Positions 13,101-27,200 of a stretch of 64,000 bases of DNA are shown here, in pieces. This DNA comes from Aristolochia californica (lineage: Eukaryota > Streptophyta > Magnoliopsida > Piperales > Aristolochiaceae). The stretch is from assembly GCA_029961685.1 (NCBI GenBank), contig JARWKL010000008.1, positions 11,999,981 to 12,063,980 on the forward strand. Reading direction: 5' to 3'. The position numbers and the translations under genes are program-made. How positions within the stretch are numbered: the first letter of the stretch is position 1; each line of letters opens with the position of its first letter. The notes below the pieces were generated by a model. That model was given only the letters and a program-made list of their open reading frames with translations, did no database searches and was not told the origin of the DNA.

Positions 13101-14080
13101 TATAGTTTTCAAATTCTTTTGCTATCATAAAATCTAAAATTTTCATTTTGTTGTGATCTATATTTGCCTTATCTTTTTATTTACGACAAAACTGGGAGAG
13201 TGAAAAACTCAAGTTTGACAAAAAAATTTGAACATCCAAAATGGAAATGCATAAATGCCAAGAGAGATAATTCCAAAAAGTATCTGTGATTTTTTAGGTC
13301 CGCATTTTGTAAAGTAGGCAAAAAGTGGGTTGTTTGGCTCTGGTAAATATCCCGCTGCACGTTGACTTGAGAGTTTTATTTTTTTCTACTCCTTGAAATT
13401 CTTGGATCATTAAGTCATTTGCATCTTCAACATGTTTTTGGCATGCATATCCACCACATTTAAAACATGTTACGATCAATTAGAAATCTCTTTCTTATAA
13501 AATTCCACCAAGCTATCTGGGGTTGTACTAGTGGAATTTCCCCAACGTGGATAACAAAACTTTGGTATTCATTTTTATTGCGTGAAAATAATTTTCTTCA
13601 GTCACATTTATTATAGTTTTGAAATTCTTTTGCATAGATAAACTCAAAAATTTTCATTTTGTTGTGATCAATATTTGCCTTATCTATTTTTTTACGAGAA
13701 AACTGGGAGAGTGAAAAACTCAAGTATGAAAAAAAAAATTTAACATCGAAAGAGGAAATGCACAAATGAAGAGAGAGATAATTCCAAAAAGTATCTGCGA
13801 TTTTTTAGGTCTGCTTTTTGTAAAAAAAGCAAAAAGTGGGTTGTTTGGCTCTTTAAACCGCACGTTAACTTGAGAATTTTAATTTTTTCTAATCCTTGAA
13901 ATTTTTGGATCATTAGGTCATTTGCATCTTCAACATGTTTCTGACATGCATATTCACCACATTTAAAACATGTTAGGAGCAATTAAAAATCTCTTTCTTA
14001 TAAAATTCCACTAAGCTATCTGGGGTTGTTCTAGTGGAATTTCCCCAACGTGGATAACAAAACTTTGGTGTTCATTTTTA
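13101..14080. repeat. Satellite between the two Q copies
   Basis: Monomer starts: 13179, 13690. These are ordinary subfamily B copies. The second is 503 bp long; it lacks several bases at 13,848-13,860, where GGCTCT runs to TTTAAACCGCACG without the usual GGTAAATATCCC. Variants near 13.07-13.14 kb (TTCTTTTTTTGTG) are matched at 18.64 kb, so the end of the Q1 match lies within this stretch. I see nothing else in it. Confidence 0.7.
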
Positions 14081-17000
14081 GTGCATAGAAATAATTGTCT
14101 TCACTCACATTTATTATAGTTTTCAAATTCTTTTGCATACATAAACTCTAAAATTTTCATTTTGTTGTGATCTACATTTGCTTGATCTTTTTGTTTACGA
14201 GAAAACTAGGAGAGTGAAAAACTCAAGTTTGAAAAAAAAAATTGAACATCCAAAATGGAAATGCACAAATGCTAAGAGAGATAATTCCAAAAATTATCTG
14301 TGATTTTTAGGTCCACTTTTTGTAAAATTTGTAAAAAGTGGGTTGTTTGGCTCTGGTATATATGAAACCGCACGTTAACTGGAGAATTTTAATTTTTTCT
14401 ACTCTTTGAAATTTTTTTATCATTAGGTCATTTGCATCTTCAACATGTTTCTAGCTTGCATATCCACCACATTTAAACATGTTAGGATCAATTAAAAATC
14501 TCTTTCTTATAAAATTCCACAAAGCTATCTGGGGTAGAACTAGTGCAATTTCCCCAACACGGGTAACAAAACTTTGGTGTTCATTTTTAGTGGGTGAAAA
14601 TATTTTTCTTCACACACATTTATTATAGTTTTTAAATTCTTTTACTTACATAAACTCTAAAATTTTCATTTTATTGTGATCTATATATTTGCCTTATCTT
14701 TTTCTTTTATGAGAAAACTGGGAGAGTGAAAAACTCAAGTTTGAAAAACAAAACTGAACATCTAAAATGGAAATGCACAAATGCTGAGAGAGATAATTCC
14801 AAAAACAATCTGTGATTTTTTAGGTCTGCATTTTGTCAAATAGGCAAAAAGTGGGTTGTTTGGCTCTGGTAAATATCTCACCGCACGTTAACTTGAGAAT
14901 TTTAATTTTTTCTACTCAAATATTTGGATCATTAGGTCATTTGCATGTTCAACATGTTTCTGGCATGCATATCCATCACATTTGAAACATGATAGGATCA
15001 ATTAGAAATCTCTTTCTTAGAAAATTCCACCAAGCTATCTGGGGTTGTACTAGTGAAATTTCCCCAACGTGGATAAAAAACATTGGTGTTCATTTTTAGT
15101 GGGTGAAAATAATTTTCTTCACTCACATTTATTATAGTTTTCAAATTCTTTTGCATACATAAACTCTAAAATTTTCATTTTGTTGTGATCTATATTTGCC
15201 TTATCTTTTTGTTTACGAGAAAACTGGGAGAGTGAAAAACTCATGTTTGAAAAAAAAAATGAACATCCAAAGTGGAAATACACAAATGCTAAGAGAGATA
15301 ATTCCAAAAAGTATCTGTAATTTATTAGGTCCGCCTTTTGTAAAATAGACAAAAAGTGGGTTGTTTGGCTTTAGTAAATATCCCACCGCACGTTTACTTG
15401 AGAATTTTAATTTTTTCTACTCCTTGAAATTTTTGGATCATTAGGTCACTTGCATCTTTAACATGTTTCTGGCTTGCATATCCACCAAATTTAAAACATG
15501 TTTGGATTAATTAGAAATCTCTTTCTTATTAAATTTCACCAAGCTATCTGGGGTTGTACTAGTGAAATTTCCCCAACGTGGATAACAAAACTTTGGTGTT
15601 CATTTTTAGTACGTGAAAATAGATTTCTTCACTCACATTTCTTATAGTTTTCAAATTCTTTTGTATACATAAACTCTAAAATTTTCATTTTGTTGTGATC
15701 TATATTTGCTTTATCTTTTTGTTTACGAGAAAACTTGGAGAGTGGAAAACTCAAGTTTGAAAAAAAAAATTGAACATCCAACATGGAAATGCACAAATGC
15801 TAAGAGAGATAATTCCAAAAAGTATATATGATTTATTAGGTCCGCTTTTTGTAAAATAGGCAAAAAGTGGGTTGTTTTGCTCCAGTAAATATCCCACCGC
15901 ACGTTTACTTGAGAATTTTAATTTTTTCTACTCCTTGAAATTTTTGGATCATGAGGTCATTTGCATCTTCAACATGTTTCTGGCATGCATATCCACCACA
16001 TTTAAAACATGTTAGGATCAATTATAAATCTCTTTCTTAAAAGAATCCACCAAGCTATCTGCGGTTGTACTAGTGGAATTTCCCCAACGTGGATGACAAA
16101 ACTTTGGTGTTCATTTGTAGTGCGTGAAAATAATTTTCTTCACTCTCATTTATTAAAGTTTTTAAATTCTTTTGCATGCATAAATTCTAAAATTTTCATT
16201 TTGTTGTGATCTATATTTGCCTTATCATTTTTTTTAGGAGAAAATTGGGTGAGAGAAAAACTCAAATTTGAAAAAAAAATTTTGAACATCCAAAATAGAA
16301 TTGCACAAATGCTGAGTGAGATAATTCCAAAAAGGATCCGTGATTTTTTGGGGCCAGTTTTTGAAAAATAGGAAAAAAGTGGGTTGTTTGGCTCTGGTAA
16401 ATATCCCACCGCACGTTAACTTGAGAATTTTAATTTTTTCTACTCGAAATTATTGGATCTTTACATCATTTGCATCTTCAACATGTTTCTGGCATGCATA
16501 TCCACCACATTTAAAACATTTTAGGATCAATTAGAAATCTCTTTCTAGTAAAATTCCACCAAGTTATCTAGAGTTGTACTAATGGAATTTCCCAACGTGG
16601 ATAACTAAACTTTGGTGTTCTTTTTTAGAGGGTGAAAATAATTTTCTTCACTCACATTTATTATATTTTTCAAATTATTTTTCATTCATAAACTCTAAAA
16701 TTTTCATTTTGTTGTGATCTATATTTGCCTTCTCTTTTTGTTTACGAGAAAACTCGGAGTGTGAAAAACCCAAGTTTGAAAAAAAAAATTGAACGTCCAA
16801 AACGGAAATGCACAAATGCTGAGAGAGATAATTCTAAAAAGTACCGGTGATTTTTTATGTCCGCTTTTTGTTAAATAGGCAAAAAGTGGGTTGTTTGGCT
16901 CTGGTAAATATTAACCGCACGTTAACTTGAGAATTTTAATTTTTTCTACTCCTTGAAATTTTTGGATAATTAGGTAATTTGCATCTTCAACATGTTTCTG

Positions 17001-18700
17001 GCATGTATATCCACCACATTTAAAACATGTTAGGATCAATTAGAAATCTCTTTCTTATAAAATTCCCCCAAGGAATCTGGGGTTGTACTTGTGGAATTTC
17101 CCCAACGTGGATAACAAAACTTTTGTGTTCATTTCTAGTGCATGGAAATAATTTTCTTCACTCACATTTATTTTAGTTTTGCATACATAAACTCTAAAAT
17201 TTTCATTTCGTTGTGATTTATATTTGCCTTATATTTTTGTTTACGAGAAAACTGGGAGAGTGAAAAACTCAAGTTTGAAAAAAAAAATTAAACATCCATA
17301 ATGGAAATACACAAATGCTAAGAGAAATAATTCCAAAAAGTAACTGTGATTTTTTAGGTCCTCTTTTTGTAAAATTGACAAAAAGTGGGTTGTTTGGCTC
17401 TGGTAATTACACCATCGTACGTTAACTTGAGAATTTTAATTTTTTCTACTCCTTGAAATTTTTGGAGCATTAGGTCATTTGCATCTTCAACATGTTTCTT
17501 GCATGCATATCCACCACATTTAAAACATGTTAGGATCAAGTAGAAATCCCTTTCTTATAATATTCCACCAAGCTATCTGGGGTTGTACTAGTGGAATTTC
17601 CAAAACGTGGATAACAAAACTTTGGTGTTCATTTTTAGTGCGTGAAAATAATTTTCTTCACTCACTTTTATTATAGTTTTCAAATTCACTTCCATACATA
17701 AACTCTAAAATTTTCATTTTGTTGTGATCTATATTTACCTTATCTTTTTTTTTAAGAGAAAACTGGGAGAGTGAAAAACTCAAATTGGAAAAAAAAAAAT
17801 TTGAACATCCAAAATGGAAATGCACAAATGCTGAGAGAGATAATTCCAAAAAGGATCCATAGTTTTTTAGGTCAACTTTTTGAAAAATAGGAAAACAGTG
17901 GGTTGTTTGTCTCTTGTAATTATTTCACAGCACGTTAACTTGAGAATTTTAATTTTTTCTACTCGAAATTTTTGAATCATTAGATCATTTGCATCTTCAA
18001 CATGTTTCTGGCATGCATATCCACCACATTTAAAACATGTTAGGATCTATTAAAAATCACTTTCTTATAAAAATACACCAAGCTATCTGGGGTTGTACTA
18101 GTGGAATTTCCCCAACGTGGATAACAACACTTCGGTGTTCATTTTTAGCGCGTGAAAATAATTTCTTCACTCACATTTATTAAAGTTTTTAAACTCCTAT
18201 GCATACATAAAGTCTAAAATTTTCATTTTATTGTGATCTATATTTGCCTTGTCTTTTATTTTACGAGAAAACTGGTAGAGTGAAAAACTGAAATTTGAAA
18301 AAAAAAAAAATTGAACATCCAAAATAGAATTGTAAAACTGATGAGAGAGATAATTCCAAAAGGGATCCGTGATTTTTTGGGTCCACTTTTCGAAAAATAG
18401 GAAAAAAGTGGGTTGTTTGGCTCTGGTAAATATCCCACCACATTAACTTGAGAATTTTTATTTTTTCTACTCGAAAATTTTGGATCTTTAGGTCATTTGC
18501 TTCTTCAACATATTTCTGGCATGCATATCCACCACATTTAAAACATGTTTGGATCAATTTGAAATCTCTTTGTTATAAAATTACACCAAGCTATCTGGAG
18601 TTGTACTAGTGGAATTTCCCCAACGTGGATAACAAAACTTTGGTGTTCTTTTTTTGTGAAACAAAATAATTTTCTTCACTCACATTTATTATTGTTTTCA
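14081..18700. repeat. Segmental copy Q2 (nine monomers), paired with 7.49-13.1 kb
   Basis: Monomer starts: 14193, 14705, 15211, 15721, 16232, 16740, 17239, 17750, 18259. The offset to Q1 is 6,593-6,611 at the left, 7,116-7,118 in the middle and 5,585-5,589 at the right. Q2 therefore has one extra monomer around 15.2-15.7 kb and lacks three monomers (the equivalents of 11140, 11651 and 12165) at about 18.04 kb. From 16,777 the first 420 bp differ from 9,661-10,080 at only about five positions, including equal A-tract length. That is far closer than neighbouring monomers are to each other. Confidence 0.85.
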
Positions 18701-21700
18701 AATTCTTTTTCATACATAAACTCTAAAATTTTCATTTTGTTGTTATCTATATTTGCCTTATCTTTATGTTTACGAGAAAACTGGGAGAGTGAAAAAATCA
18801 AGTTTGAAAAAAAAAATTGAACGTCCAAAATGGAAATGCACAAATGCTAAGAGAGATAATTCCAAGAAGTACCTGTGATTTTTTAGGTCCAATTTTTGTT
18901 AAATAGGCAAAAAGTGGGTTGTTTGGCTCTGGAAAAAATCCCACCGCACTTTAACTTGAGAATTTTAATTTTTTCTACTCCTTGAAATTTTTGGGTCATT
19001 AGGTCATTTGCATCTTCAACAAGTTTCTGGCATGCATATCCACCACATTTAAAACATGTTAGGATCAATTAGAAATCTCTTTCTTATAAATTTCAACCAA
19101 GCTATCTTGGGGTTGTACTAGTGGAATTTCCCCATCGTGGATAACAAAAATTGGTGTTCATTTTTAGTGAGAGAAAATAATTTTCTTCACTCACATTTAC
19201 GATTCTCTTCAAATTCTTTTGCATACATAAACTCTAAAATTTTTATTTTTTTGTGATCTGTATTTGCGTTTTCTTTTTGTTTACGTGAAAACAGGGAGAG
19301 TGAAAACTCAAGTTTGAAAAAAAAATTGAACATCCAAAATGGAAATGCAGCAATGCTGAGAGAGATAATTCCTAAAAGTCTCTATGATTATTTAGGTCCG
19401 CTTTTTGTAAAATAGGCAAAAAGTGGGTCGTTTGGCTCTGCTAAATATCCCACCACACGTTAACTTGAGAATTTTAAGTTTTTCTACTCCTTGAAATTTT
19501 TGGATCATTAGGTCATTTACATCTTAAACATGTTTCTGGTTTGCATATCCACCACATTTAAAACATGTTATGATCAGTTAGAAATCTCTTTCTTATAAAA
19601 TTCCACCAAGCTATCTGGGGTACAAGTGAAATTTCCCCAACGTGGATAATAAAACTTTGGCGTTCATTTGTAGTGCGTGAAAATAATTTTCTTCACTCAC
19701 ATTTATTATAGTTTTCAAATTCTTTGGCATACATAAACTCTAAAATTTTCATTTTGTTGTGATCTATGGTTGCCTTATCTTTTTGTTTATGAGAAAACTG
19801 TGAGAGTCAAAAACTCAAGTTTGAAAAAGAAAAATTGAACAACCAAAATGGAAACGTAGAAATGCTGAGAGAGATAATTCCAAAAAGTATCTCTAAATTT
19901 TTAGGTTCGCTTTTTTTAAAATAGGAAAAATGGGGTTGTTTGGCTCTGATAAATATCCCACCGCACGTTAACTGGAGAATTTTAATTTTTACTACACCTT
20001 GAAATTTTTGGATCATTAGGTCATTTGCATCTTCAAAATGTTTCTGGCATGGCTATCCACCATATTTAAAACATGTTGGGATCAATTAGAAATCTCTTTC
20101 TTATAAAATTCCACCAAGCTATTTGGGGTTGTACTAGTGGAATTTCCCCAACGTGGATAACTAAAGTTTGGTGTTAATTTTTAGTGCGTGAAAATAATTT
20201 TCATCACTCACATTTATTATAGTTTTCAAATTCTCTTGCATACATAAACTCTAAAATTTTGATTTTGTTGTTATCTATATTTGCCTTATCATTTTGTTTA
20301 GGACAAATTTGGGAGAGTGAAAAACTCAAGTTTGAAAATAAAAAAATTGATCATCCAAAATGGAATTGCACAAATGCTGAGAGACATAATTCATAAAAGT
20401 ATCTGTGATTTTTTAGGTCCGCTTTTCGTAAAATAGGCAAAGAGTGGGTTGTGTGGCTCTGCTAAATATCCCACCGCACGTTAACTTGAGAATTTTAATT
20501 TTTTATACTCCTTGAAATTTTTGGATAATTAGGTCACTTACATCTTCATCATGTTTCTATCACGCTAATCCACCCCATTTAAAACATGTTAGGAACACTT
20601 AGAAATCTCTTTCTTGTAAAATTCCACCAAGCAATATGGGGTTGTACTAGTGGAATTTCCCCAACTTGGATAACAAAACTTTGGTGTTCATTTTTAGTGC
20701 GTGAAAATAATTTTCTTTACTCACATTTATTATAATTTTCAAATTCTTTCGCATACATAAACTCAAAAATTTTCAATTTGTTGTGATCTATATTTGCCTA
20801 ATCTTTTTGTTAGCGCGAAAATTGGGAGAGAGAAAAACTCAAGTTTGAAAAAAAAAAATCGAACATCCAAAATGGAAATGCACATATTCTGAGAGAGATA
20901 ATTCCAAAAAGTACCTGTGATTTTTTAGGTCCACTTTTTGTAAAATAGGCAAAAAGTGGGTTGTTTGGCTCTAGTAAATATCCCACCGCACGTTAACTTG
21001 AGAATTTTAATTTTTTCTACTCCTTGGAATTTTTGGATCATTAGGTCATTTGCATCATCAACATGTTTCTAGCATGCCAATCCACCACATTTAAAACATG
21101 TTAGGATCAATTAGAAATCTCTTTCTTATTAAATTCCACCAAGCTATCTGGGGTTGTACTAGTGGAATTTCCCCAACGTGGATAACAAAACTTTGGTGTT
21201 CATTTTTAGTGCGTGAAAATAATTTTCTTCACTCACATTTATTATAGTTTTCAAATTCTTTTGCATACATAAAATCTAAAATTTTCATTTTGTTGTTATC
21301 TATATTTGCCTTATCATTTTGTTTACGACAAAACTGGGAGAGTGAAAAACTCAAGTTTGAAAATAAAAAAATTGAACATCCAAAATGGAAATGCACAAAT
21401 GCTGAGAGACATAACTCCAAAAAGTTTCTGTGATTTTTTTGGTCCATTTTTTGTAAATTGGGCAAAAAGTGGATTGTTTGGCTCTGGTAAATATCCCACT
21501 ACACATTAACTTGAGAATTTTAATTTTTTCTATTCCTTGAAATTTTTGGATAAGTAGGTCACTTGCATCTTCAACATGTTTCTGGCATGCATATCCACCA
21601 CATTTAAAACATGTTAGGAACAATTAGAAATCTCATTCTTATAAAATTCCACCAAGCTATCTGGGGTTGTACTTGTGGAATTTCCCCAACGTGGATAACA

Positions 21701-24200
21701 AAACTTTGGTGTTCATTTTTAGTACGTGAAAATAATTTTCTTCACTCACATTTATTATAGTTTTCAAATTCTTTTGCATACATAAACTCTAATATTTTCA
21801 TTTTTTTGTGATCTATATTTGCCTTATCTTTTTGTTTACGTGAAAATTGGGAGAGAAAAAAAGTCAAGTTTGAAAAAAAAAAAATTGAACATCCAAAATG
21901 GAAATGCACATATGCTGAGAAAGATAATTCCAAGAAGTATCTGTGATTTTTTAGGTCCGCTTTTTGTAGAATAGGCAAAAAGTGGGTTGTTTGGCTCTGG
22001 TAAATATCCCACCGCATATTAACTTGAGAATTTTAATTTTTTCTACTCGAAATTTTTTTATCATTAGGTCATTTGCATCTTCAACATGTTTCTGGCATGC
22101 ATATCCACCACATTTAAAACATGTTAGGATCAAATAGAAATCTATTTCTTATAAAATTCTACCAGCTATCTTGGGGTTGTACGAGTAGAATTTCCCCATT
22201 GTGGATAACAAAACTTTTTTGTTCATTTTTAGTGTGTGAAAATAATTTTCTTCACTCACATTTATTAAAGTTTTCAAATTCTTTTGCATACATAAACTCT
22301 AAAAATTTCATTTTGTTGTGATCTATATTTGCCTTATCTTTTTGTTTACGAGAAAACTGGGAGAGTGAAAAACTAAAGTTTGAACTAAAAAATTGAACAT
22401 CCAAAATGGAAATGCACAAATGCTGAGAGAGATAATACCAAAAACTATCTGTGATTTCTTAGGTCAGCTTTTTTTAAAATAGGAAAAAAGTGGGTTTGTT
22501 TGGCCCTGGAAAATATCCCACCGCACGTTAACTTGAGAATTTTTATTTTTTCTACTCCTCGAAATTTTAGGATCATTAGGTCATTTGCATCTTCAACATT
22601 TTTCTGGCATGTATATCCACCACATTTAAAACATGTTAGGATCAATAAGAAATCTCTTTCTTATAAAATCCCACCAAGCTCTCTGGGGTTGTACTAATGG
22701 AATTTCCCCAACATGGATAACAAAACTTTGGTGTTCATTTTTAGTGCATAAAAATAATTTTCTTCACACACATTTATTATCATTTTCAAATTCTTTTGCG
22801 TACATAAACTCTAATATTTACATTTTGTTGTTATCTATATTTGCCTTATTTTGTTTATGAGAAAATTGGGAGAGTGAAAAACTCAAGTTTGAAAAAAAAA
22901 ATTGAACATCCAACATGGAAATGCACAAATGCTGAGAGAGATAATTCCAAAAAGTACCTGCGATTTTTTAGGTCCGCTTTTTGTAAAATAGGCCAAAAGT
23001 GGGTTGTTTGGCTTTGGTAAATATCCCACCGCACGTTAACTTGAGAATTTTAATTATTTCTACTCCCCTAAATTTTTGGATCATTAGGTCATTTGCATGT
23101 TCAACATGTTTCTGGCATGCATATCCACCACATTTAAAACATGTTAGCATCAATTAGAAATCTTTTTCTTATAAAATTCCACCAAGCTATCTGGGGTTGT
23201 ACTAATGGAATTTCCTCAACGTGGATAAAAAACTTTGGTGTTCATTTTAGTGCCTGAAAATAATTTTCTTCACTCACATTTATTATAGTTTTCAAATTCT
23301 TTTGCATAAATAAACTCTAAAATTTTCATTTTGTTGTGATCAATATTTGCCTTATGTTTTTGTATACGAGAAAACTGGTAGAATGAAAAACTCAAGTTTG
23401 AAAATAAAAAAATTGAACATCCTCAATGAAAATGCACAAATGCTGAGAGATATAATTCCAAAAAGTATCTATGATTTTTTAGTTCCGCTTTTTGTAAAAT
23501 AGGCAAAAATTGGGTTGTTTGGCTCTGGTAAATATCCCACCGTACGTTAAATTGAGAATTTTAATTTTTCCTACTCCTTGAAATTTTTGGATCATTAGGT
23601 CATTTACATCTTCAACATGTTTCTAGCATGCATATCCACCACATTTAATACATGTTAGGATCAATAAGAAATCTCTTTATTATAAAATTCCAACAAGCTA
23701 TCTGGGGTTGTACTAGTGGAATTTCCCGAACGTGGATAACAAAACATTGGTGTTCATTTTTAGTGCATGAAAATAATTTTCTTCACTCACATTTTTTACA
23801 GTTTTCAAATTCTTTTGAATACATAAACTGTAAAATTTTCATTTTTTTGTGTTCTATATTGGCCTTATCTTTTTGTTTACGAGAAAACTGGGAAAGTGAA
23901 AAACTGCAGTTTGAAAAAAAAAAATTTAACATCCAAAATGGAAATACACAAATACTGAGAGAGATAATTCCAAAAAGTATCTGTGATTTTTTAGGTGAGC
24001 TTTTTGTAAAGTAGCCAAAAAGTGGGTTGTTTGGCTCAGGTAAATATCCCACCGCACGTTAACTTGAGAATTTTAATTTTTTCTACTCGAAATTTTTGGA
24101 TCATAAGGTCATTTGCATCTTCAATATGTTTCTGACATGCCTATCCACCACATTTAAAACATATCAGGATCAATTAGAAATCTCTTTCTTATAAAATTCC
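18701..24200. repeat. Subfamily B block R, source-like for 33.6-35.1 and 37.4-38.4 kb
   Basis: Monomer starts: 18768, 19279, 19785, 20296, 20809, 21321, 21834, 22344, 22853, 23362, 23875. Two parts have clear partners downstream. The first, about 19.3-20.9 kb, pairs with 33.6-35.1 kb at an offset of about 14.30 kb (TTTTAAGTTTTTCTACTCC, AACTGTGAGAGT, GAAAAAGAAAAATTG, AATTGATCATCC, TTGGATAATTAGGTCAC). The second, about 22.1-23.1 kb, pairs with 37.4-38.4 kb at about 15.29 kb (CCCCATTGTGGATAAC, TTTGAACTAAAAAATTG, GATAATACCA, GGCATGTATATCC, TTATTATCATTTTC). An interrupted A-tract, GAAAATAAAAAAATTG, marks the monomers at 20296, 21321 and 23362. Confidence 0.75.
22083..22125. other. Representative cluster of short palindromes in the monomer
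   Basis: Each monomer carries, at about position 250-293, two copies of the perfect octamer palindrome AACATGTT 35 bp apart. Overlapping GCATGC and ATGCAT palindromes lie between them, in GGCATGCATATCC. In this copy the octamers are at 22,083-22,090 and 22,118-22,125, with GCATGC at 22,095-22,100. The arrangement is seen in most monomers. Some copies lose the first octamer (AACATATTTC in the 46-56 kb class, AACATTTTTC near 4.8, 24.6 and 26.2 kb). A protein-binding role is only a possibility; the sequence alone does not show one. Confidence 0.5.
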
Positions 24201-27200
24201 ACCAAACTATCTGGGGTTGTACTAGTGGAATTTACCCAAAGTGGATAACAAAACTTTGGTGTTCATTTTTAGTGCGTGAAAATAATTTCCATCATTCACA
24301 TTTATTACAGTATTCAAATTCTTTTGCATACATAAACTCTAAAATTTTCATTATGTTGTGATCTATATTTGCCTTTCTTTTTGTTTACGTGAAAACAGGG
24401 AGAGAGAAAAACTCAAGTTTGAAAAAAAAAATTGACCATCCAAAATTGAAATGCACAAATGCTGAGAGAGATAATTCCAAAAATTATCTGTGATTTTTTA
24501 GGTCCGCTTTTTGTAAAATAGGCAAAAGTGGGTTGTTTGGCTCTTGTAAATATCCCACCGCACGTTAACTTGAGAATTTTACTTTTTTTTACTCCTAAAA
24601 ATTTTTGGATCATTAGGTCATTTGCATCTTCAACATTTTTCTGGCATGCCTATCCACTACATTTAAATGATCTTAGGATCAATTAGAAATCTCTTTCGTA
24701 TAAAATTCACCCAGCTATCTTGGGTTGTACTAGTGGAATTTCCCCAAAGTGGATAATAAAACTTTGGTGTTCATTTTTAGTGTGTTAAAATAATTTTAAT
24801 CATTCACATTTAATATAGTTTTCAAATTCTTTTGCATACATAAACTCTAAAATTTTTATTTTGTTGTGATCTATATTTGCCTTATCTTTTTGTTTACGAG
24901 AAAACAGGGAGAGTGAAAAACTCCAGTTTGAAAAAAAAAATTGAACATCCAAAATGGAAATGCACAAATGCTGAGAGAGATAATTCCAAAAAGTATCTGC
25001 AATTTTTTTGGACCACTTTTATTAAAATAAGCAAAAAATGGGTTGTTTGGCTCTGGTAAATATCCCACCGCACGTTAACTTGAGAATTTTAATTTTTTCT
25101 ACTCCCCAAAATTTTTGGATCATTAGGTCATTTGCATGTTCAACATGTTTCTGGCAGGCATATCCACCACATTTAAAACATGTTAGGATCAATTAAAAAT
25201 CTCTTTCTTATAAAATTCCACCAAGCTATCTGGGGTTGTACTACTGGAATTTCACCAACGTGGATAAAAAACTTTGGTGTTCATTTTTAGTGCGTCAAAA
25301 TAATTTTCTTCACTCACATTTATTATAGTTTTCAAATTCTTTTGCATACATAAACTCTAAAATTTTCATTTTCTTGTGATCTATATTTGCCTTATCTTTT
25401 TGTTTACGAGAAAACTGGTAGATTGAAAAACTCAAGTTTGAAAATCAAAAAAATGGAACATCCAAAATGGAAATGCAAAAATGCTGAGAGACATAATTCC
25501 AAAAAGTATCGTCGATTTTTTAGGTCCGCTTTTTGTAAAATTGGCAATAAGTGGGTTGTTTGGCTCTGGTAAAATATCCCACCGCTCGTTAACTTGAGAA
25601 TTTTAATTTTTTCTACTCCTTGAAATTTTTGGATCATTAGGTCATTTTCATCTTCAACATGTTTCTAGCATGCATATCCACCACATTTTAAACTTGTTAC
25701 GATCAATTAGAAATCTCTTTCTAATAAAATTCCATCAAGCTATCTGGGGTTGTACTTGAGGAATTTTCCCAACGTGGATAACAAAACTGTGGTGTTCATT
25801 TTTAGTGCATGAAAATAATTTTCTTCACTCACTTTTATTACATTTTTCAAATTCTTTTGCATACATAAACTCTAAAATTTTCATTTTGTTGTGATCTATA
25901 TTTTCCTTATCTTTTTGTTTACGAGGAAACGGGGAGAGTGAAAAACTCATGTTTGAAAAAAAAAATTGAACATCCACAATGGAAATGGACAAATGCTGAG
26001 AGAGATAATTCCAATAAGTGTCTGTGATTTTTTAGGTCCGCTTTTTGAAAAAAAGCCAAAAAAGTGGGTTGTTTGGCTCTGGTAAATATCCCACCGCACG
26101 TTAACTTGAGAATTTTAATTTTTTTTACTCCTAGAAATTTTTGGATCATTAGGTCATTTGCATCTTCAACATTTTTCTCGCATGCCTACCCACTACACTT
26201 AAAACATGTTAGGATCAATTAGAAATCTCTTTCTGATAAAATTCCCCAACCTATCTTGTACTAGTAGAATTTCCCAAAAGTGGATAACAAAACTTTGGTG
26301 TTTATTTTTAGTGCGTTATAATAATTTTCATCATTCACATTTATTATAGTTTTCAAATTCTTTTGCAGACATAAACTCTAAAATTTTCATTATTTTGTGA
26401 TCTATATTTGCCTTATGTTTTTGTTTAAGAGAAAACTGGGAGAGTGAAAAGCTCAAGTTAGAAAAAACAAAATTGAACATCCAAAATGGAAATGCACAAA
26501 TGCTGAGAGAGATAATTCTAAAATGTATCTGTGATTTTTTAGGTCCGCTTTTTGTAAAATAGGCAAAAACTTGGTTGTTTGGCTGTAGTAAATATCCCAC
26601 CGAATGTTAACTTGAGAATTTTAATTTTTTCTACTCGAATTTTTTCGATCATTAGGTCATTTGCATCTTATACATGTTTCTGGCATGCATATCCACCACA
26701 TTCAAAACATGTTAGGATCAATTAGAAATCTCTTTCTTATAAAATTTCACCAAGCTTTCTTGGGGTTGTACTAGTGGAATTTCCCCATCGTGGATAACAA
26801 AACTTTGGTGTTCATTTTTAGTGCGAGAAAATAATTTTCTTCACTCACATTTATTATAGTTTTCAAATTCTTTTTCATACATAAACTCTAAAATATTCAT
26901 TTTGTTGTAATCTATATTTGCCTTATCTTTTTGTTTACGAGAAAACTGGGAGAGTGAAAAACTCAAGTTTGAAAAAAAAAATTGAACATCCAAAATGAAA
27001 ATGCACAAATGCTGAGAGAGATAATTCCAAAAAGACTCTATGATTTTTTAAGTTCGCTTTTTGTAAAATAGGCAAAAAGTGGGTTGTTTGGCTCTGGTAA
27101 ATATCCCACCGTACGTTAACATGAGAATTTTATTTTTTTCTACTCCTTGAAATTTTTGGATCATTAGCGCATTTGTGTCTTCAACATGTTTCTGGCATGC

